From the NCBI RefSeq assembly GCF_963259705.1, contig NC_081851.1, positions 11,506,145 to 11,570,144 on the forward strand: 64,000 bases of DNA, given 5' to 3'. A model generated the notes under the pieces. The model searched no databases and had not been told where the DNA came from. It was given only the letters and a program-made list of their open reading frames with translations. Position numbers and translations under genes: made by a program. Below are positions 42,839-57,050 of this stretch, piece after piece. Within the stretch, counting starts at the first letter, position 1, and each line of letters opens with the position of its first letter. The DNA is from Myotis daubentonii (taxonomy: Eukaryota; Chordata; Mammalia; Chiroptera; Vespertilionidae).

Positions 42839-45800
42839 TGTTTTCATATGTCTCTTGGCTTTCTGAATGTCCTCTTTTGAAAGGTGTCTATTTAGGTCCT
42901 TTGCCCATTTTTTGATTGGATTGTTTTTCTTCCTTTTGTTAAGTTGTATGAGTTCCCTATAAATTTTGGAGATTAGGCCCTTATCAGATATGACATTGGC
43001 AGATATGTTTTCCCACACAGTGGGTGTTCTCGTTGTTTTGTTGATGGGTTCTTGTGCTGTGCAGAAGCTTTTAATTTTGATGTAGTCCCATTTGTTCATT
43101 TTCTCTTTCGTTTCAAGTGCCCTAGGAGCTGTATCAGTGAAGAAATTGCTTCGGCATATGTCTGAGATTTTGTTGCCTTTGGATTCTTCTAGAATTTTTA
43201 TGGTTTCCTGTCGTACATTTAAGTCCTTTATCCATTTTGAGTTTATTTTTGTGTATCATGTAAGTTGGTGGTCTAGTTTTATTTTCTTGCATATATCTGT
43301 CCAATTTTCCCAACACCATTTATTGAAGAAACTATCTTGGCTCCATTGTATGTTCTTGCCTCCTTTGTCAAATATTAGTTGAGCATATTGGTTCGGGCCC
43401 ATTTCTGGGCTCTCTATTCTATTCCATTGATCTATATGCCTATTCTTGTGCCATTACCAGGCAGTTTTGAGAACAGTGGCTTTGTAATACAACTTGATAT
43501 CTGGTATTGAGATCCCACCTACTTTGTTCTTTTTCAGGATTGCTGCAGCTATTCAGGGTCTTTTTTTATTCCAGATGAATTTTTGGAGAGTTCGTTCTAG
43601 ATCTATGAAGTATGCCGTTGGTATTTTAATGGGAAGTGCATTGAATTTATAGATTGATTTGGGTAGTATGGACATTTTGATGATGTTGATTCTACGAATC
43701 CATGAACACGGTATGTTCTTCCATCTGTTTATGTCTTCCTCTATATCTTTTTTCAACATCCTGTAGTTTTCTGAGTACAGGTGTTTTACCTCTTTAGTTA
43801 AGTTTATTCCTAGGTAGCTTAATTTTTTTGGTGCGACGGTGAATGGAATTGTTTTTATAATCTCTCTTTCTGAAAGTTCACTATTGGTGTATAGAAATGC
43901 CTCAGATTTCTTGGGGTTAACTTTGTATCCTGCTACATTGCCAAATTCATGTATTAAGTCTAGTATCTTTTTGAAGGAGTCTCTAGGGTTTTGTATGTAT
44001 AATATCATGTCGTCTGCAAATAAGGACAGTTTTACTTCCTCGTTTGCAATTTGGATGCCTTTTATTTCTTCTTCTTGCCTAATTGCAATGGCTAACACTT
44101 CCAGTACTATGTTGAACAGGAGTGGTGAGAGGGGGTATCCCTGTCTTGTTCCTGTTCTTAGGGGAAATGGTGTTAGTTTTTGTCCATTGAGTATGATGCT
44201 GGCTGTGGGCCTGTCATATATGGCTTTTATTATGTTGAGGTATGATACTCCCGCCTTACTGAGAGTTGTTATCAAAACTGGGTGTTGAATTTTGTCAAAT
44301 GCTTTTTCTGCATCAATTGATATGACCATGTGGTTTTTTTTCTTTCCATTTGTTTATGTGATGTATCACGTTTATTGATTTGCGGATATTGTACCATCCT
44401 TGCATCACTGGGATAAATCCTACTTGGTCATGGTGTATGATCTTTCTGATGTACTGCTGGATCCGATTTGCTAAGATTTTGTTGAGGATTTTGGCATCTA
44501 TGTTCATGAGGGATATTGGCCTGTAATTCTCTTTCATTGTGTTGTCTTTACCTGGTTTTGGTATTAGGGTGATGCTGGCTTCATAGAATGAGCTTGGAAG
44601 TGCTCCTTCCTCTTGATTTTTTTCTAGTAGTCTGAGGATAGGTTTTAGTTCTTCCTTGAATGTTTGGTAGAACTCCCCTGTGAAGCCATCTGGTCCTGGG
44701 CTTTTGTTTGATGGAAGCTTTTTGATGACTGCTTCAATTTCTTCCATAGTTATTGGCCTGTTGAGGTTTTTAGATTATTCCTGATTGAGTTTTGGAATGT
44801 TGTATTTTTCTAGGAATTTGTCCATTTCCTCCAGGTTGTCTAGTTTGTTGGAGTAGAGCTGTCCATTGTATTTTCTAACAATCATTTGTATTTCTGTGGG
44901 GTCTGTTATTATTTCGCCTCTATCGTTTCTGATTTTGTTTATTTGGGTCCTCTCTCTGTCTGCTTCTTGGTGAGTCTGGCTAGAGGTTTGTCAATCTTGT
45001 TTATCCTTTCAAAGAACCAGCTCTTGGTTTCATTGATTTTCTGTATTGTTTTTTTGGTCTCTATGTCATTTATTTCTGCTCTAATCTTTATTATCTCCTT
45101 CCTTTTGCTCACTCTGGGGTTTTCTTGTTGATCTCTTTCTAATTCTTTGAGTTGTAGAGTTAGATGATTTATTACCATTTTTTCTTGTTTTTTTGAGATA
45201 GGCCTGTAGAGCTATAAATGTCACTCTCAGGACTGCCTTCATTGTGTCCCATAGGTTTTGATCTCATTGGTAACCCAATCAATATTTAATAGCATGCTAT
45301 TCAGCTTCTAGGTATTTGAGTATTTTGGGTTGTTTTTATTGTAGTTTATTTCTAATATTATGCCATCGTGGTCTGCGAAGATGTTTTTTATGATTTCAAT
45401 CTTCTTGAATTTGGGGATACTTTGCTTGTGTTCCAATATATGGTCTATTTTTGAATATGTCTTATGAGCATTTGAGTAGAATGTATATTCCCTGGCTTTG
45501 GGGTGAATTGTTCTGAAGATGTCTATTAAGTGAATCTGATCTAGTGAGTCATTTAGGATTGCTGTATCTTTGCTGATTGTTTGTCTAGAGGACTTATCCA
45601 GTGATGTCAGTGGTGTATTTAAGTCCCCTACTATGATTGTATTGTTGTCGATCTCTCCTTTGATATCTTCCAGGAGTTTTTTTTATGAATTTGGGTGCTC
45701 CTGCATTGGGTGCATATACATTTACCAGAGTTATTTCTTCTTGTTGTATTGATCCCTTTAGTATTATGAAGTGGCCTTATCTCTTGTTATGGCCTTCACT

Positions 45801-46074
45801 TTGAGGTCTATTTTGTCCAATGTAAGTATTGCTACCCCAGCTTTCTTTTTCCTTTCTATTTGCCTGAAAGATATTTTTCCATCCCTTCACTTTCAGTCTC
45901 TGTGAGTCCCTTCTAATGAGGTGGGTTTCTTGTAGACAGCAGATGTATGGGTCATGTTTTTCATCCATTCAGCCACTCGATGTTTTTTGGTTGGAGCATT
46001 TAGTCCATTTACGTTTAAAGTTATGATTGAAAGGTACTTGTTTGTAGCCATTTCTTTTTTTTGTGTGTGTGGCT

Positions 46075-47033
46075 GTTTTCTTTCTGAACTTTTTATTTCT
46101 TCTTTTTACACCAGTCCCTTTTAGCATTTCTTGCATTGCTGGGTTGGTGGTGATAAACTTCCTTAGTCTTTTTTGTCTGTGAAGCTTCTTATTTCCCCTT
46201 CAATTTTGAATGATAGCCTTGCCAGATAGAGTATTCTTGGATTCAGTCCTTTGCTTTGCATCACTTTGTATATGTCCGTCCATTCTTTTCTGGCCTGATG
46301 TGTTTCTGTTGAGAAGTCATTTGATAATCTAATGGGAGATCCCTTGTATGTAACTTTCCGTCTCTCTCTTGCAGCCTATAAGATTCTCTCTTTGTCCTGA
46401 ACATTTGCCATGGTAATTATGATGTGTCTTGGTGTGGGTCTTTTCGGGTTCACCTTGTTTGGGAATCTCTGGGCTTGTGTTCCTTTTTTCTTTCCCACCT
46501 CAGGGAAGTTTTCTGATATTTCTTCTAGTAAGTTTTCTATTCCTTGTTCCTCTTTCTGTTGTTCCGGCACCCCTATTATTCATATGTTGTGTCGTTTCAT
46601 GTTGTCCCAAAGCTCCCTTAGGCTCTCCTCTTGTCTTTTAATTTTTTTCTGCAATTGCAGTACATTTTGAGTGTTTTAATTCCTTGTCCTCTAATTCACT
46701 AATTCGGTCCTCCGATTCTCCTAGTCTACTGTTGATACTTTCAATGGTGTTTTTTATTGCAGCTATATCACTCTTCATTTCTTCTTGGGTCTTACTTAAG
46801 TTGTTGATTTTTTCATCTGTTTCTTCTTGCTTCTTGCAAAGGTAGTTGACTTTTTCATCTGTTTCTTCTAGCTTCTTGCAGAGGTTGTTGATTTTTTCCT
46901 CCATCCGGTTTATGCACTCTAGGACCCTTATTCTGAATTCTTTTTCTGTCAAGTTGCATGCCTCTGTATTACTTAGCTGCTTTTCTGGAGAGTCCTCTTC
47001 CTCTTTCATTTGGGGGTTTCTTTGTCTACCCAT
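46075..47033 (-). pseudogene. L1 ORF1, broken
   Basis: The start MGRQRNPQMKEEEDSPEKQL (47033) is the standard ORF1 N-terminus. The coiled coil contains near-repeats of 14 residues (LCKKLEETDEKVNY, LCKKQEETDEKINN). The frame stops near 46638. The RNA-recognition and C-terminal parts continue in another frame (NFPEVGKKKGTQAQRFPNKV, then PRHIIITMANVQDKERIL). ORF1p coats L1 RNA. The end position is approximate. Confidence 0.88.
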
Positions 47034-49350
47034 GATTGATCTCACTAAAATATCTAGACATTGAGTCATTCAGTGGCTGCTCCCTGTGGGGCAGTGGCTC
47101 CTTGGGCTGTGGTTGCTCCACGGGCGGTTGTGGTAGTAGCTGCTCCTCAGTTGGGAGCAGTTCCTCTGGTGGGTGTTGTTCACAGCTGTGGTGGCTCTTC
47201 TGGCTGGTGGGGGGAGGCTTCACGTACGGCTGCTCTTCCTCAGAGGGTGTGGCGCTCAGGAAGCTGCTGTTACTTGGATCTGCTGCATTGAGTTAAAGGC
47301 ACAAAATAAACAAAACAAGGCACCACATACCAGGCACTAAACACAAATATATTCACGATATTACTAACCCCAAATAAAGGTGACCACCCAAATTAAGAGA
47401 ATTAGGGGACAAGGAAGAAAGGAGAGAAAAAGATAAAAGAGAAAAAAAGAGAAGAAAAGAAAAGTAGGGAAGAAAGAAAAACAAAAGTAGTGCAAAAATG
47501 AAATTGGGAAAAAGGAGTGGGAAAGAAAAGAGGGGAAAAAAAGAGTAAAAAGAGAGAATGAAGTAGAAGAGGGGAAGAGGCTATGTATATGAGGAGAAAA
47601 CTCCTATAGAACTGCCACTAATCTCAACAAACTCCAGCAACAGCTTCCTGGAGATGAATGCAAACTAGAAACAACCAATAATATCCAGAGAGGCAAGGGA
47701 AAACAGAAGCACAAACATAACCAGGGTGGGGGGTAGAGAGAGGGTAAAAACCAAAAGAAAAAAAGAAAAAGAAAAAGAAAAACAGCCTCACAACCAGTCC
47801 TAAACACACACACACACACACAGAGACACACACACAAAAAAAATAACAACAACAACAAGAAAAACAATATACTCAACAATAAAGCAAACAGCAACAAAAC
47901 AACAGAAAGATAAAAGAAGAAAAAAAATTGGATAGTGAACAAAAATAAGGGATATATGTATAAGGATTTAGAGCAGTGGTTTGGAAATAGGATCTATAAG
48001 TAGGGTGAAAATTTGACAGGAGGTAAACAGAAGGAATAGAGAAAATCTAAAGCAGGAATAGGGTAAGAGAAACAGGACAAGAAAAGGAGAAAAGTGAGGG
48101 AAAGGGTTTTAGCATACAGGTAAAATTGAGGTAGGGAAAATTGATGCTAAAGGAATGATGAAAACAGAATAGAGAACTCTAATCCCAAAATAAAATAAAG
48201 AGAAAGTAAAATGGCACTTTAAAAAATGGTAAAATGGAAGTAACATTGCTATAAAAAGGGAGAGAGTCAATGTGGCTGCCAGAAAATGCCACAGCTTTCA
48301 CCACTGTGTGGAGAAAAACAAAGTAGTGTTTTAAAGGCCAAATTTAATGGATTCCCAAGGTTATGCTACTGTGAAATTATATTCTGTGAAACAGGAATTA
48401 TAATCAGTCAATCCAAAATGTAAAATAGCATGGAAGATAAGGTGGTAAAACACAGAATACTTTAAATGAATAGTCCAATTAGCCAAACACCAGGGAGAAC
48501 TTAAATCAGAATGTAACTTTATATGAGCAGAGCAAGGAGCAACTACCAATACCGACAAGTAAAACGGACCAAAAAAAAAAAAAAAAAAAAGAGCAGTACA
48601 GCAATTATGTGGTAATATGCTATCTCATAGCAAACCTAATCACCAAAGAAATACCTGTAGGCCAATGCACCAACACAATTCCTTTGTGGGATATTTAAAG
48701 ATATATATTTGTAATTAAAATAATTCAAATCACCAGAAAGCAAAATGGATGAAAAAAATGTATATTGTCCATCTTCAAAGAATAATGTTTGTGTTAAATT
48801 ATTCATGTTAAAGGAGAATAAAGATCATGGCTGCTTAATTCTTTAAAAAAAAAAAATGGTAAAATGGTACCAGTAATAATACCGGTTAAAAAATAAAAAT
48901 GTAGTAATTAAAAGGGTAAAATCAGGCGATGGAAAAAAAAGAAAAATAAATGGTTTCTTAGTTACAAGGTGAAAAAAGAAAAAAGAAAAAAAATTGCAGT
49001 AGTGAAGGTCCTTTGGTTCTTCTACTCGTCAGTCTGGCTTGCCTTAGTCCTGTCAGGAATTCAGGAGACTCTTGAATTTCCCTGCGATACACTGTTCCTC
49101 CCTGTTGTAAACCACAGTCCTGATTTTAAAGCAGGCCCTATTTGTTTCCCAGATTAGCTTAATTTGTATTTAGCTAAGAGTCAGTTTGTGGCTCAGCATC
49201 TGGGTGGCAGTGTTTTTGGGTTGGCCTCTGAGGCTATAGGGCCTCTAGATCCAGTACCTTGGGTTTATAATCTCTATTGCACTAAAAACTTGTGTGGGGA
49301 AGTCGACTGCCCAGAGCTGGTTCCTTAATAGTTACACGCATTGTGCTGTT
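47034..49350 (-). promoter_or_regulatory. L1 5' UTR, promoter-bearing region
   Basis: It lies upstream of ORF1. A GC-rich proximal part (47050-47290) is followed by long poly-purine stretches on the plus strand (47400-47600, 47750-47930) and AT-rich sequence. There is an A-run of ~20 at 48570-48590. L1 5' UTRs hold an internal RNA polymerase II promoter; I see no specific site to point to. It could also contain other inserted sequence. Confidence 0.5.
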
Positions 49351-52300
49351 GCTGGGATTGAAAATCTGGATGTTTAATTTTAGAATAGTTCCAGATTTAC
49401 AGAAAAATTATGAAGATAATAACCATGTACACCATACCCAATTACCCTTATTACTAATACCTTACTTATGGTTGAGGCAAATGTAACATGAAGTAAATCA
49501 TCAGTGAAAGAGAGTGAAACCTCACTTCCCTAGTAACTCCAATATCCAACAATGCTGTTCTAGACCAAGTTGTTGAAGGAAAAACTGGACCCGATGTGGC
49601 ATAAAACTTCAGATCTTGAGCTGACCATCCTTTCAATAGTGTACAAATATTCAATAGTCTGTCATGTAAAAAGGGAATCAAATTCATTATTATACACAGC
49701 CAGCACTAACACAACACCCTGTTCCTCATGACTACGACCAACACCATCCATCCCACCTCCCCAATCCAAACCAATATTAAATATCAGTGTTTTATTTCTT
49801 TGCAGGTATGAGAAAGTGTTGGGAAAAAGATCCCATTCCAGACTTCTCCTTGTCCTTATTCTAAGTGTCTGGCTCAGTATGGAATGGCTTGTCTGGTGCC
49901 CCAATTAAAGAAATCTACATTACTCCCTTCTCACATGACTTCTGCCCCCTTAGATCCGTGCCCATTGGTGAAACAGTCAAACCTGAGTTCTCTAGTATCT
50001 CGAATATCAAACATTGCTGTTCTAGACGATGATGTTAAAGGAAAACTTTACCAGTTGTGGCATAAAACGTCACATCTTGAGCTGACCAAACTTTCATTAG
50101 TTTAACAATATTCAATAGTCTACCACGTAAAAAGGAAATCAAATTCATTATTATACACTTCCAGCACTAGCACAACACCCCGACCCTCATGACTGCGACC
50201 AACACCATCCATACCCCTGCACCAATACAAACATAAATTCACTTTTGGACTTGCAGTTTCTTTTTCCATCCTTGTGTTTGGAGTCTTATTCCTTATCTCT
50301 ACTAGAATACAATATAGTCTTATTAAGATTCACTATCTTGAAACAACAGACACTACTCAAAGGGTTCTGGACTTCTATATACACTCTTTAGGTTAATGGA
50401 GAGCCACTCACTTCAGCTCTGTTTGCCCAAAATCAGTGGTTGCCATGTTGGGGATTGACATTACAAAGCCTCAGCTTGACAATCAAGGAGGGGCGGGGGT
50501 GGGTGAGCATGCAGAAATCTTAGAGATTCTGTTTACAGAACAGAGACCTTCCACTTAACTCCTAAAGTTTTTCTCAAACTATCCTCTCTCTCTCTCTCCA
50601 TTCCTCTAGTTCCATTATACTCCAGAATATGGCAGGGAGGTGGTGTTTCCTCTAAGACAATTCCCATACTCGACCATCATGTCAGTGGTCCATTCTACTA
50701 TGTTCAGTTGCTAACATTTCCTAAGATTTTGAGTGTTGTTTTAATGGATTTTTTATTTTAGAATAGTTCCAGATTTACAGAAAAAATTGTGAGAATAATA
50801 ATCATGTACACCATACCGAATTTCCCTTATTACTAATATCTTACTTATGTATGGGGCAAATGTAACATGAAGTGAATCATCAGTGAAACAGAGTGAAACC
50901 TCACTTCTCTGATATCTCAAATATCCAGCAATGATGTTCTAGACCAAGTTGTTAAAGGAAAAACTGGACCTGATGTGGCATCAAACTTCAGATCTTGAGC
51001 TGACCATCCTTTCAATAGTTTAACAATACTCAATAGTCTACCATGTAAAAAGGAAATTAAATTCATTATTATACACTGCCAGCACTAAAACAACACCCTG
51101 TTCCTCATGACTGCGACCACCATCCATACCACCCCCAATCCAAACCTAAATTAAACATCAGCTTCTTTTTTCCTTGACAGTATTAGAAAGTGTTGAGAAA
51201 AAAAATCCCCATTCAGACTTCTTGTCCTTATCCAAAGTGTTGGCTCAGTATGCAATGGCTTGTGTGGTGCCCCAACCTAAGAAATCTACATTATTCCCTT
51301 CTCACATACCTGCCCCCATCTAAGATCCCTCCCCATCAGTGAAACAGAGTCAAACCTCACTTCTCTAGTATATCAAATATCCAACAATGCTGATCTAGAC
51401 CATGATGTTACAGAAAAACTATACCAGTTTTGGGATAAAACTTCACATCTTTAGCCGGCCATCCTTTCAATAGTTTTACAATATTCAATAGTCTGCCATG
51501 TAAAAAGGAAATTAAATAATTTATTATACAATGCCAGCATTAACAGAACGAACTGTTCCTCATGACAGCGACCACCACCATGCATCCCCCAACCCATACA
51601 AACGTAAATTCACTTTTGTACTTGCAGTTTCTGCATCCATCCTTGTGTGTGGAGTCTTTTTCCTTCTCTCTACTAGTCTTCAATATCATCTTATTAATTT
51701 AAGCTAATTTAAGGCAACAGACACTACTGAAAGGGTCCTGGCCTCTATATATTCTCTTTAGGTTAAGGAGGAGCCAATCACTTCAGCTCTGTTTGCCCAA
51801 AATCTGTGGTTGCCATGGTGTGGCTTGACATCACAAAGCCTCAGCTTGACCATCCAGGAGGGGCTGGGGTGGCAGAGGATGCAGAAATCTCAGACAAACT
51901 GGTTATAGAACAGAGACCTTCCTCTTCACTCCTAAAATTTTTTCCAAAACTGACCTCTCTCTCTCTCAATTCCTCTAGTTCCATTACAGTCCAGCATATG
52001 GCAGGGAGGTGGTGTTTCCTATAAGACAATTCCCATACTCCCCCGTCATTTCAGTGGTCGATTCCACTATGTTCAGTTGCTACCATTTCCTAGGATTTTG
52101 AGTGTTGATTTAATGGATTTTTTATTTTAGAATAGTTCCAGATTTACAGAAAAAATTGTGAGGATAATAATCATGTACACCATACCGAATTTCCCTTATT
52201 ACTAATAACTTATGTATGGGGCAAATTTAACATGAAGTGAATCATCAGTGAAACAGAGTGAAACCTCACTTCTCTGATATCTCAAATATCCAGCAATGAT

Positions 52301-55300
52301 GTTCTAGAAAAAGTTGTTAAAGGAAAAACTGGACCTGATGTGGCATCAAACTTCAGATCTTGAGCTGACCATCGTTTCAATAGTTTAACAATATTCAAAA
52401 GTCTACCATGTAAACAGGAAATTAAATTCATTATTATACACTGCCAGCACTAAAACAACACCCTGTTCCTCATGACTGCGACCACCCTGTTCCTCATGTC
52501 TTCGACCACCATCCACATCACCTCCCCAATCCAAACTTAAATTTAACATCAGCTTCTTTTTGCCTTGCCAGTATTAGAAAGTTTTGAGAAAAAAAATCCC
52601 CATTCAGCCTTCTCCTTGTCCTTATTCAAAGTGTTGGCTCAGTATACAATGGCTTGTCTGGTGCCCCAACTAAAGAAATCTACACTATTCCCTTCTCACA
52701 TGCCTGCCCCCTCCTTACATCCCTCCCCATTAGTGAAACAGCGTCAAACCTCACTTCTCTACTATCTCAAATATCCAACAATGCTGTTCTAGACCATGAT
52801 GTTAAAGGAAAACATATACCAGTTGTGGGATAAAACTTCACATCTTGAGCTGACCATCCTTTCAATAGTTTAACAATATTCAATAGCCTGCCATGTAAAA
52901 AGGAAATCAAACAATTTATTACACACTGCCAGCATTAACACAACACTCTGTTCCTCATGGCCGCGACCACCGCCATCCACCCCCCTTACCCCCCTATACA
53001 AACATAAATTCACTTTTAAACTTGCAGTTTCTTCATCCATCCTTGTGTGTAGAGTCTTTTTCCTTATCTCTACTAGTCTTCAATATCATCTTACTAATTT
53101 TAGCTAATTTTAGGCAAGAGACACTACTTAAATGATCCTGGCCTCTATATATTCTCTTTAGGTTAAGGAGGAGCCAATCACTTCAGCTCTGTTTGCCCAA
53201 AATCTGTGGTTGCCATGGTGTGGCTTGACATCACAAAGCCTCAGCTTGACCACCCATGAGGGGCGGGGGTGGCAGAGGATGCAGAAATCTCAGACAAACT
53301 GGTTATAGAACAGAGACCTTCCTCTTCACTCCTGAAATTTTTTCCTAAACTGACCTCTCTCACACTCAATTCCCCTAGTTCCATTACAGTCCAGCATATG
53401 GCAGGGAGGTGGTGTTTCCTCTAAGACAATTCCCATACTCCCCCGTCATTTCAGTGGTCCATTCCACTATGTTCAGTTGCTACCAGTTCCTAGGGTTTTG
53501 AGTGTTGTATTAATGGATGTTTTATTTTAGAATAGTTCCAGATTTACAGAAAAATAGTGAAGATAGTAACCATGTACACCATACCCAATTTCCCTTATTA
53601 CTAATATCTTACTTAAGTAAGGGGCAAAGGTATAAAGGAGTGAATCTTCAAAGAAACGGAGTGAAACCTCACTTCTCTAGCATATCAAATATACAGCAAT
53701 GATGTTCTAGACCAAGTTGTTAAAGGAAAAACTGGACCTGATGTGGCATAAAGTTCAGATCTTGAGCTGACCATCCTTTCAATAGTTTAACAATATTCAA
53801 CAGTCTACCATGTAAAAAGGAAATCAAATTCATTATAATACACTGCCAGCACTAATACAACACCATGTTCCTCATGACTGCGACCACCATGTTGCTCATG
53901 ACTGCTACCACCATCCATAACACCCCCAAATCCAAACTTAAATTTAACATCAGCTTCTGTTTTTCTTGCCAGGATTAGAAAGTTATGAGAAAAAAAATCC
54001 CCATTCAGACTTCTCCTTGTCCTTATTCAAAGTGTTGGCTCAGTATACAATGGCTTGTCTGGTGCCCCAACTAAGGAAATCTACACTATTCCCTTCTCAC
54101 ATGCCTGCCCCCTCCTTACATCGCTCCCCATTAGTGAAACAGCGTCAAACCTCACTTCTCTAGTATCTCAAATATCCAACAATGCTGTTCTAGACCATGA
54201 TGTTAAAGGAAAAACCATACCAGTTGTGGGATAAAACTGCACATCTTCAGCTGACCATCCTTTCAATAGTTTTACAATATTCAATAGCCTGCCATGAAAA
54301 AAGGAAATCAAACAATTTATTATACACTGCCGGCATTAACACAACACTCTGTTTCTCATGGCTGCGACCACCACCATCCTTCCCCCCCTGCCCCCCAATA
54401 CAAACATAAATTCACGTTTGTACTTGCAGTTTCTTCATCCATCCTTGTGTGTAGAGTCTTTTTCCTTATCTCTACTAGTCTTCAATATCATCTTACTAAT
54501 TTTAGCTAATTTAAGGCAAGAGACACTACTTAAAGGATGCTGGGCTCTATATATTCACTTTAGGTTAAGGAGGAGCCAATCACTTCAGCTCTGTTTGCCC
54601 AAAATCTGTGGTTGCCATGGTGTGGCTTGACATCACAAAGCCTCAGCTTGACCATCCAGGAGGGGCGGGGGTGGCAGAGGATGCAGAAATCTCAGACACA
54701 CTGGTTATAGAACAGAGACCTTCCTCTTCACTCCTAAAATTTTTTCCTAAACTGACCTCTCTCTCTCTCAATTCCTCTAGTTACATTATAGTCCAGCATA
54801 TGGCAGGGAGGTGGTGTTTCCTCTAAGACAATTCCCATACTCCCCCGTCATTTCAGTGGTCCATTCCACTATGTTCAGTTGCTTCCATTTCCTAGGATTT
54901 TCAGTGTTGTTTTAATGGATGTTTTGTTTTAGAATAGTTCCAGATTTACAGAAAAACTGTGAAGATAATAACCATGTACACCATACCCAATTTCCCTTAT
55001 TATTAATATCTTACCTATGTAAGGGGCAAATGTAACATGAATTGAATCATCAAAGAAACAGAGTGAAACCTCACTTCTATAGCATCTCAAATATACATCA
55101 ATGATGTTCTAGGCCAAGTTGTTAAAGGAACAACTGGACCTGATGTGGCATAAAACTTCAGATATTGAGCTGACCATCCTTTCAATAGTTTAACTATATT
55201 CAATAATCTATCATGTAAAAAGGAAATCGAAGTCATATTTATACACTGCCAGCACTAACACAACACCCTGTTCCTCATGACTGGGAACACACTGTACCTC

Positions 55301-55472
55301 ATGTCTGCGACCAAAATCCATGCCACCCACCCCCAATACTAACTTAAATTTAACATCAGCTTCTTTTTTCCTTTCCAGTATTAGAAAGTTTTGAGAAAAA
55401 AAATCCCCAGTCAGACTTCTCCTTGTCCTTATTCAAAGTGTTGGCTCAGTATACAATGGCTTGTCTGGTGCC

Positions 55473-55820
55473 CCAACTAAAGAAATCTACAGTATTCCCT
55501 TCTCACATGCCTGCCCTCTCCTTACATCCCTCCCCATCAGTGAAACAGCGTCAAACCTCACTTCTCTAGTGTCTCAAATATCCAACAATGCTGTTCTAGA
55601 CCATGATGTTAAAGGAAAAAACTGTACCAGTTGTGGGATAAAACTTCCAACTAAAGAAATCTACAGTATTCCCTTCTCACATGCCTGCCCCCTCCTTACA
55701 TCCCTCCCCATCAGTGAAACAGCGTCAAACCTCACTTCTCTAGTGTCTCAAATATCCAACAATGCTGTTCTAGACCATGATATTAAAGGAAATACTATAC
55801 CAATTCTGGGATAAAATTTC
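55473..55820. repeat. 174-bp duplication in long unit 1
   Basis: 'ccaactaaagaaatctac' at 55473 is repeated at 55647. Both copies run through 'caacaatgctgttctagacc'. It accounts for the 1581-base unit. Confidence 0.92.
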
Positions 55821-57050
55821 ACATCTTGAGCTGACCATTCTTTCAAAAGTTTAACAATATTCAATAGCCTGCCATGTAAAAAGGAATTCAAACAATTTAT
55901 TATACACTGCCGGCATTAAAACAACAATCTGTTCCTCATGGCTGCGACCACCACCATCCATCCCCCCCTGCCCCCCCAATAAAAACATAAATTCACTTTT
56001 GTACTTGTAGTTTCTTCATCCATCCTTGTGTGTAGAGTCTTTTTCCTTATCTCTACTATTCTTCAATATCATCTTACGAATTTTAGCTAATTTAAGGCAA
56101 GAGACACTACTTAAAGGATCCTGGCCTCTATATATTCTCTTTGGGTTAAGGAGGAGCCAATCACTTCATTTCTGTTTGCCCAAAATCTGTGGTTGCCATG
56201 GTGTGGCTTGACATCACAAAGCCTCAGCTTGACCATCCAGGAGGGGCCGGGGTGGCAGAGGATGCAGAAATCTCAGACAAACTGGTTATAGAACAGAGAC
56301 CTTCCTCTTCACTCCTAAAAATTTTTCCTAAACTGACCTCTCTCTCTCTCAATTCCTCTAGATCCATTATAGTCCAGCATATGGCAGGGAGGTGGTGTTT
56401 CCTCTAAGACAATTCCCATACTCACCCGTCATTTCAGTGGTCCATTCCACTATGTTCAGTTGCTACCATTTCCTAGGATTTTGAGTATTGTTGTAATGGA
56501 TGTTTTGTTTTAGAAATGTTCCAGACTTACAGAAAAACTGTAAAGATAATAACCATGTACACCATACCCAATTTCCCTAATTACTAATATCTTACTTATG
56601 TAAGGGGCAAATGTAACATGAAGTGAATCATCAAAGAGACAGAGTGAAACCTCACTTCTCTAGCATCTCAAATATACAGCAATGATGATGTAGACCAAGT
56701 TGTTAAAGGAAAAACTGGACCTGATGTGGCATAAAACTTCAGATATTGAGCTGAGCATCCTTTCAATAGTTTAACTATATTCAATAGTCTACCATGTAAA
56801 GAGGAAATCAAAGTCACATTTATACACTGCCAGCGCTAACACAACACCCTGTTCCTCATAACTGCGACCACCCTGTTCCTCATGTCTGCGACCAGCATCC
56901 ATGCCACCCCCCCAATCCAAACTTAAATTTAACATCAGCTTCTTTTTTCCTTGCCAGTATTAGAAAGTGTTGAGAAAAAAATCCCCATTCAGACTTCTCA
57001 TTGTCCTTATTCAAAGTGTTGGTTCAGTATGCAATGGCTTCTCTGCTGCC

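Larger units (their letters stand above)
41620..46051 (-). pseudogene. L1 ORF2 (endonuclease and reverse transcriptase), broken
   Basis: The start MATNKYLSIITLNVNGLNAP (46051) is the endonuclease N-terminus. The reverse transcriptase includes [15 protein letters not shown] and LIPKPGKD (44747-44313) and the catalytic FADD in [11 protein letters not shown] (43553-44329). The C-terminus has the Cys-rich [18 protein letters not shown] and ends EISQSMKEKYHMISL. Breaks include a frameshift near 44313-44329 in a T-run, several in the endonuclease, and the Helitron at 42162. ORF2p nicks DNA and reverse-transcribes L1 and SINE RNA; this copy cannot. Confidence 0.92.
41319..49350 (-). mobile_element. 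Near-full-length L1, broken, with nested Helitron
   Basis: T-run (A-tail) at 41319-41340, a 3' UTR to about 41619, ORF2 to 46051, ORF1 to 47033, then a long 5' UTR whose plus strand is A/G-rich (47400-48960). Without the 677-base Helitron the length is about 7.35 kb. The 5' edge is set loosely, where the macrosatellite begins. Both ORFs carry frameshifts. High similarity to 37860-38303 and 2917-3422 suggests one young bat L1 lineage. Confidence 0.8.

Noticed and set aside
43839..44288. A 149-codon plus-strand frame
   Set aside because: A shadow of L1 ORF2 reverse transcriptase, which lies on the minus strand.
47400..47960. Low-complexity purine tract as a separate satellite
   Set aside because: It has no stable period and sits within the L1 5' UTR region.
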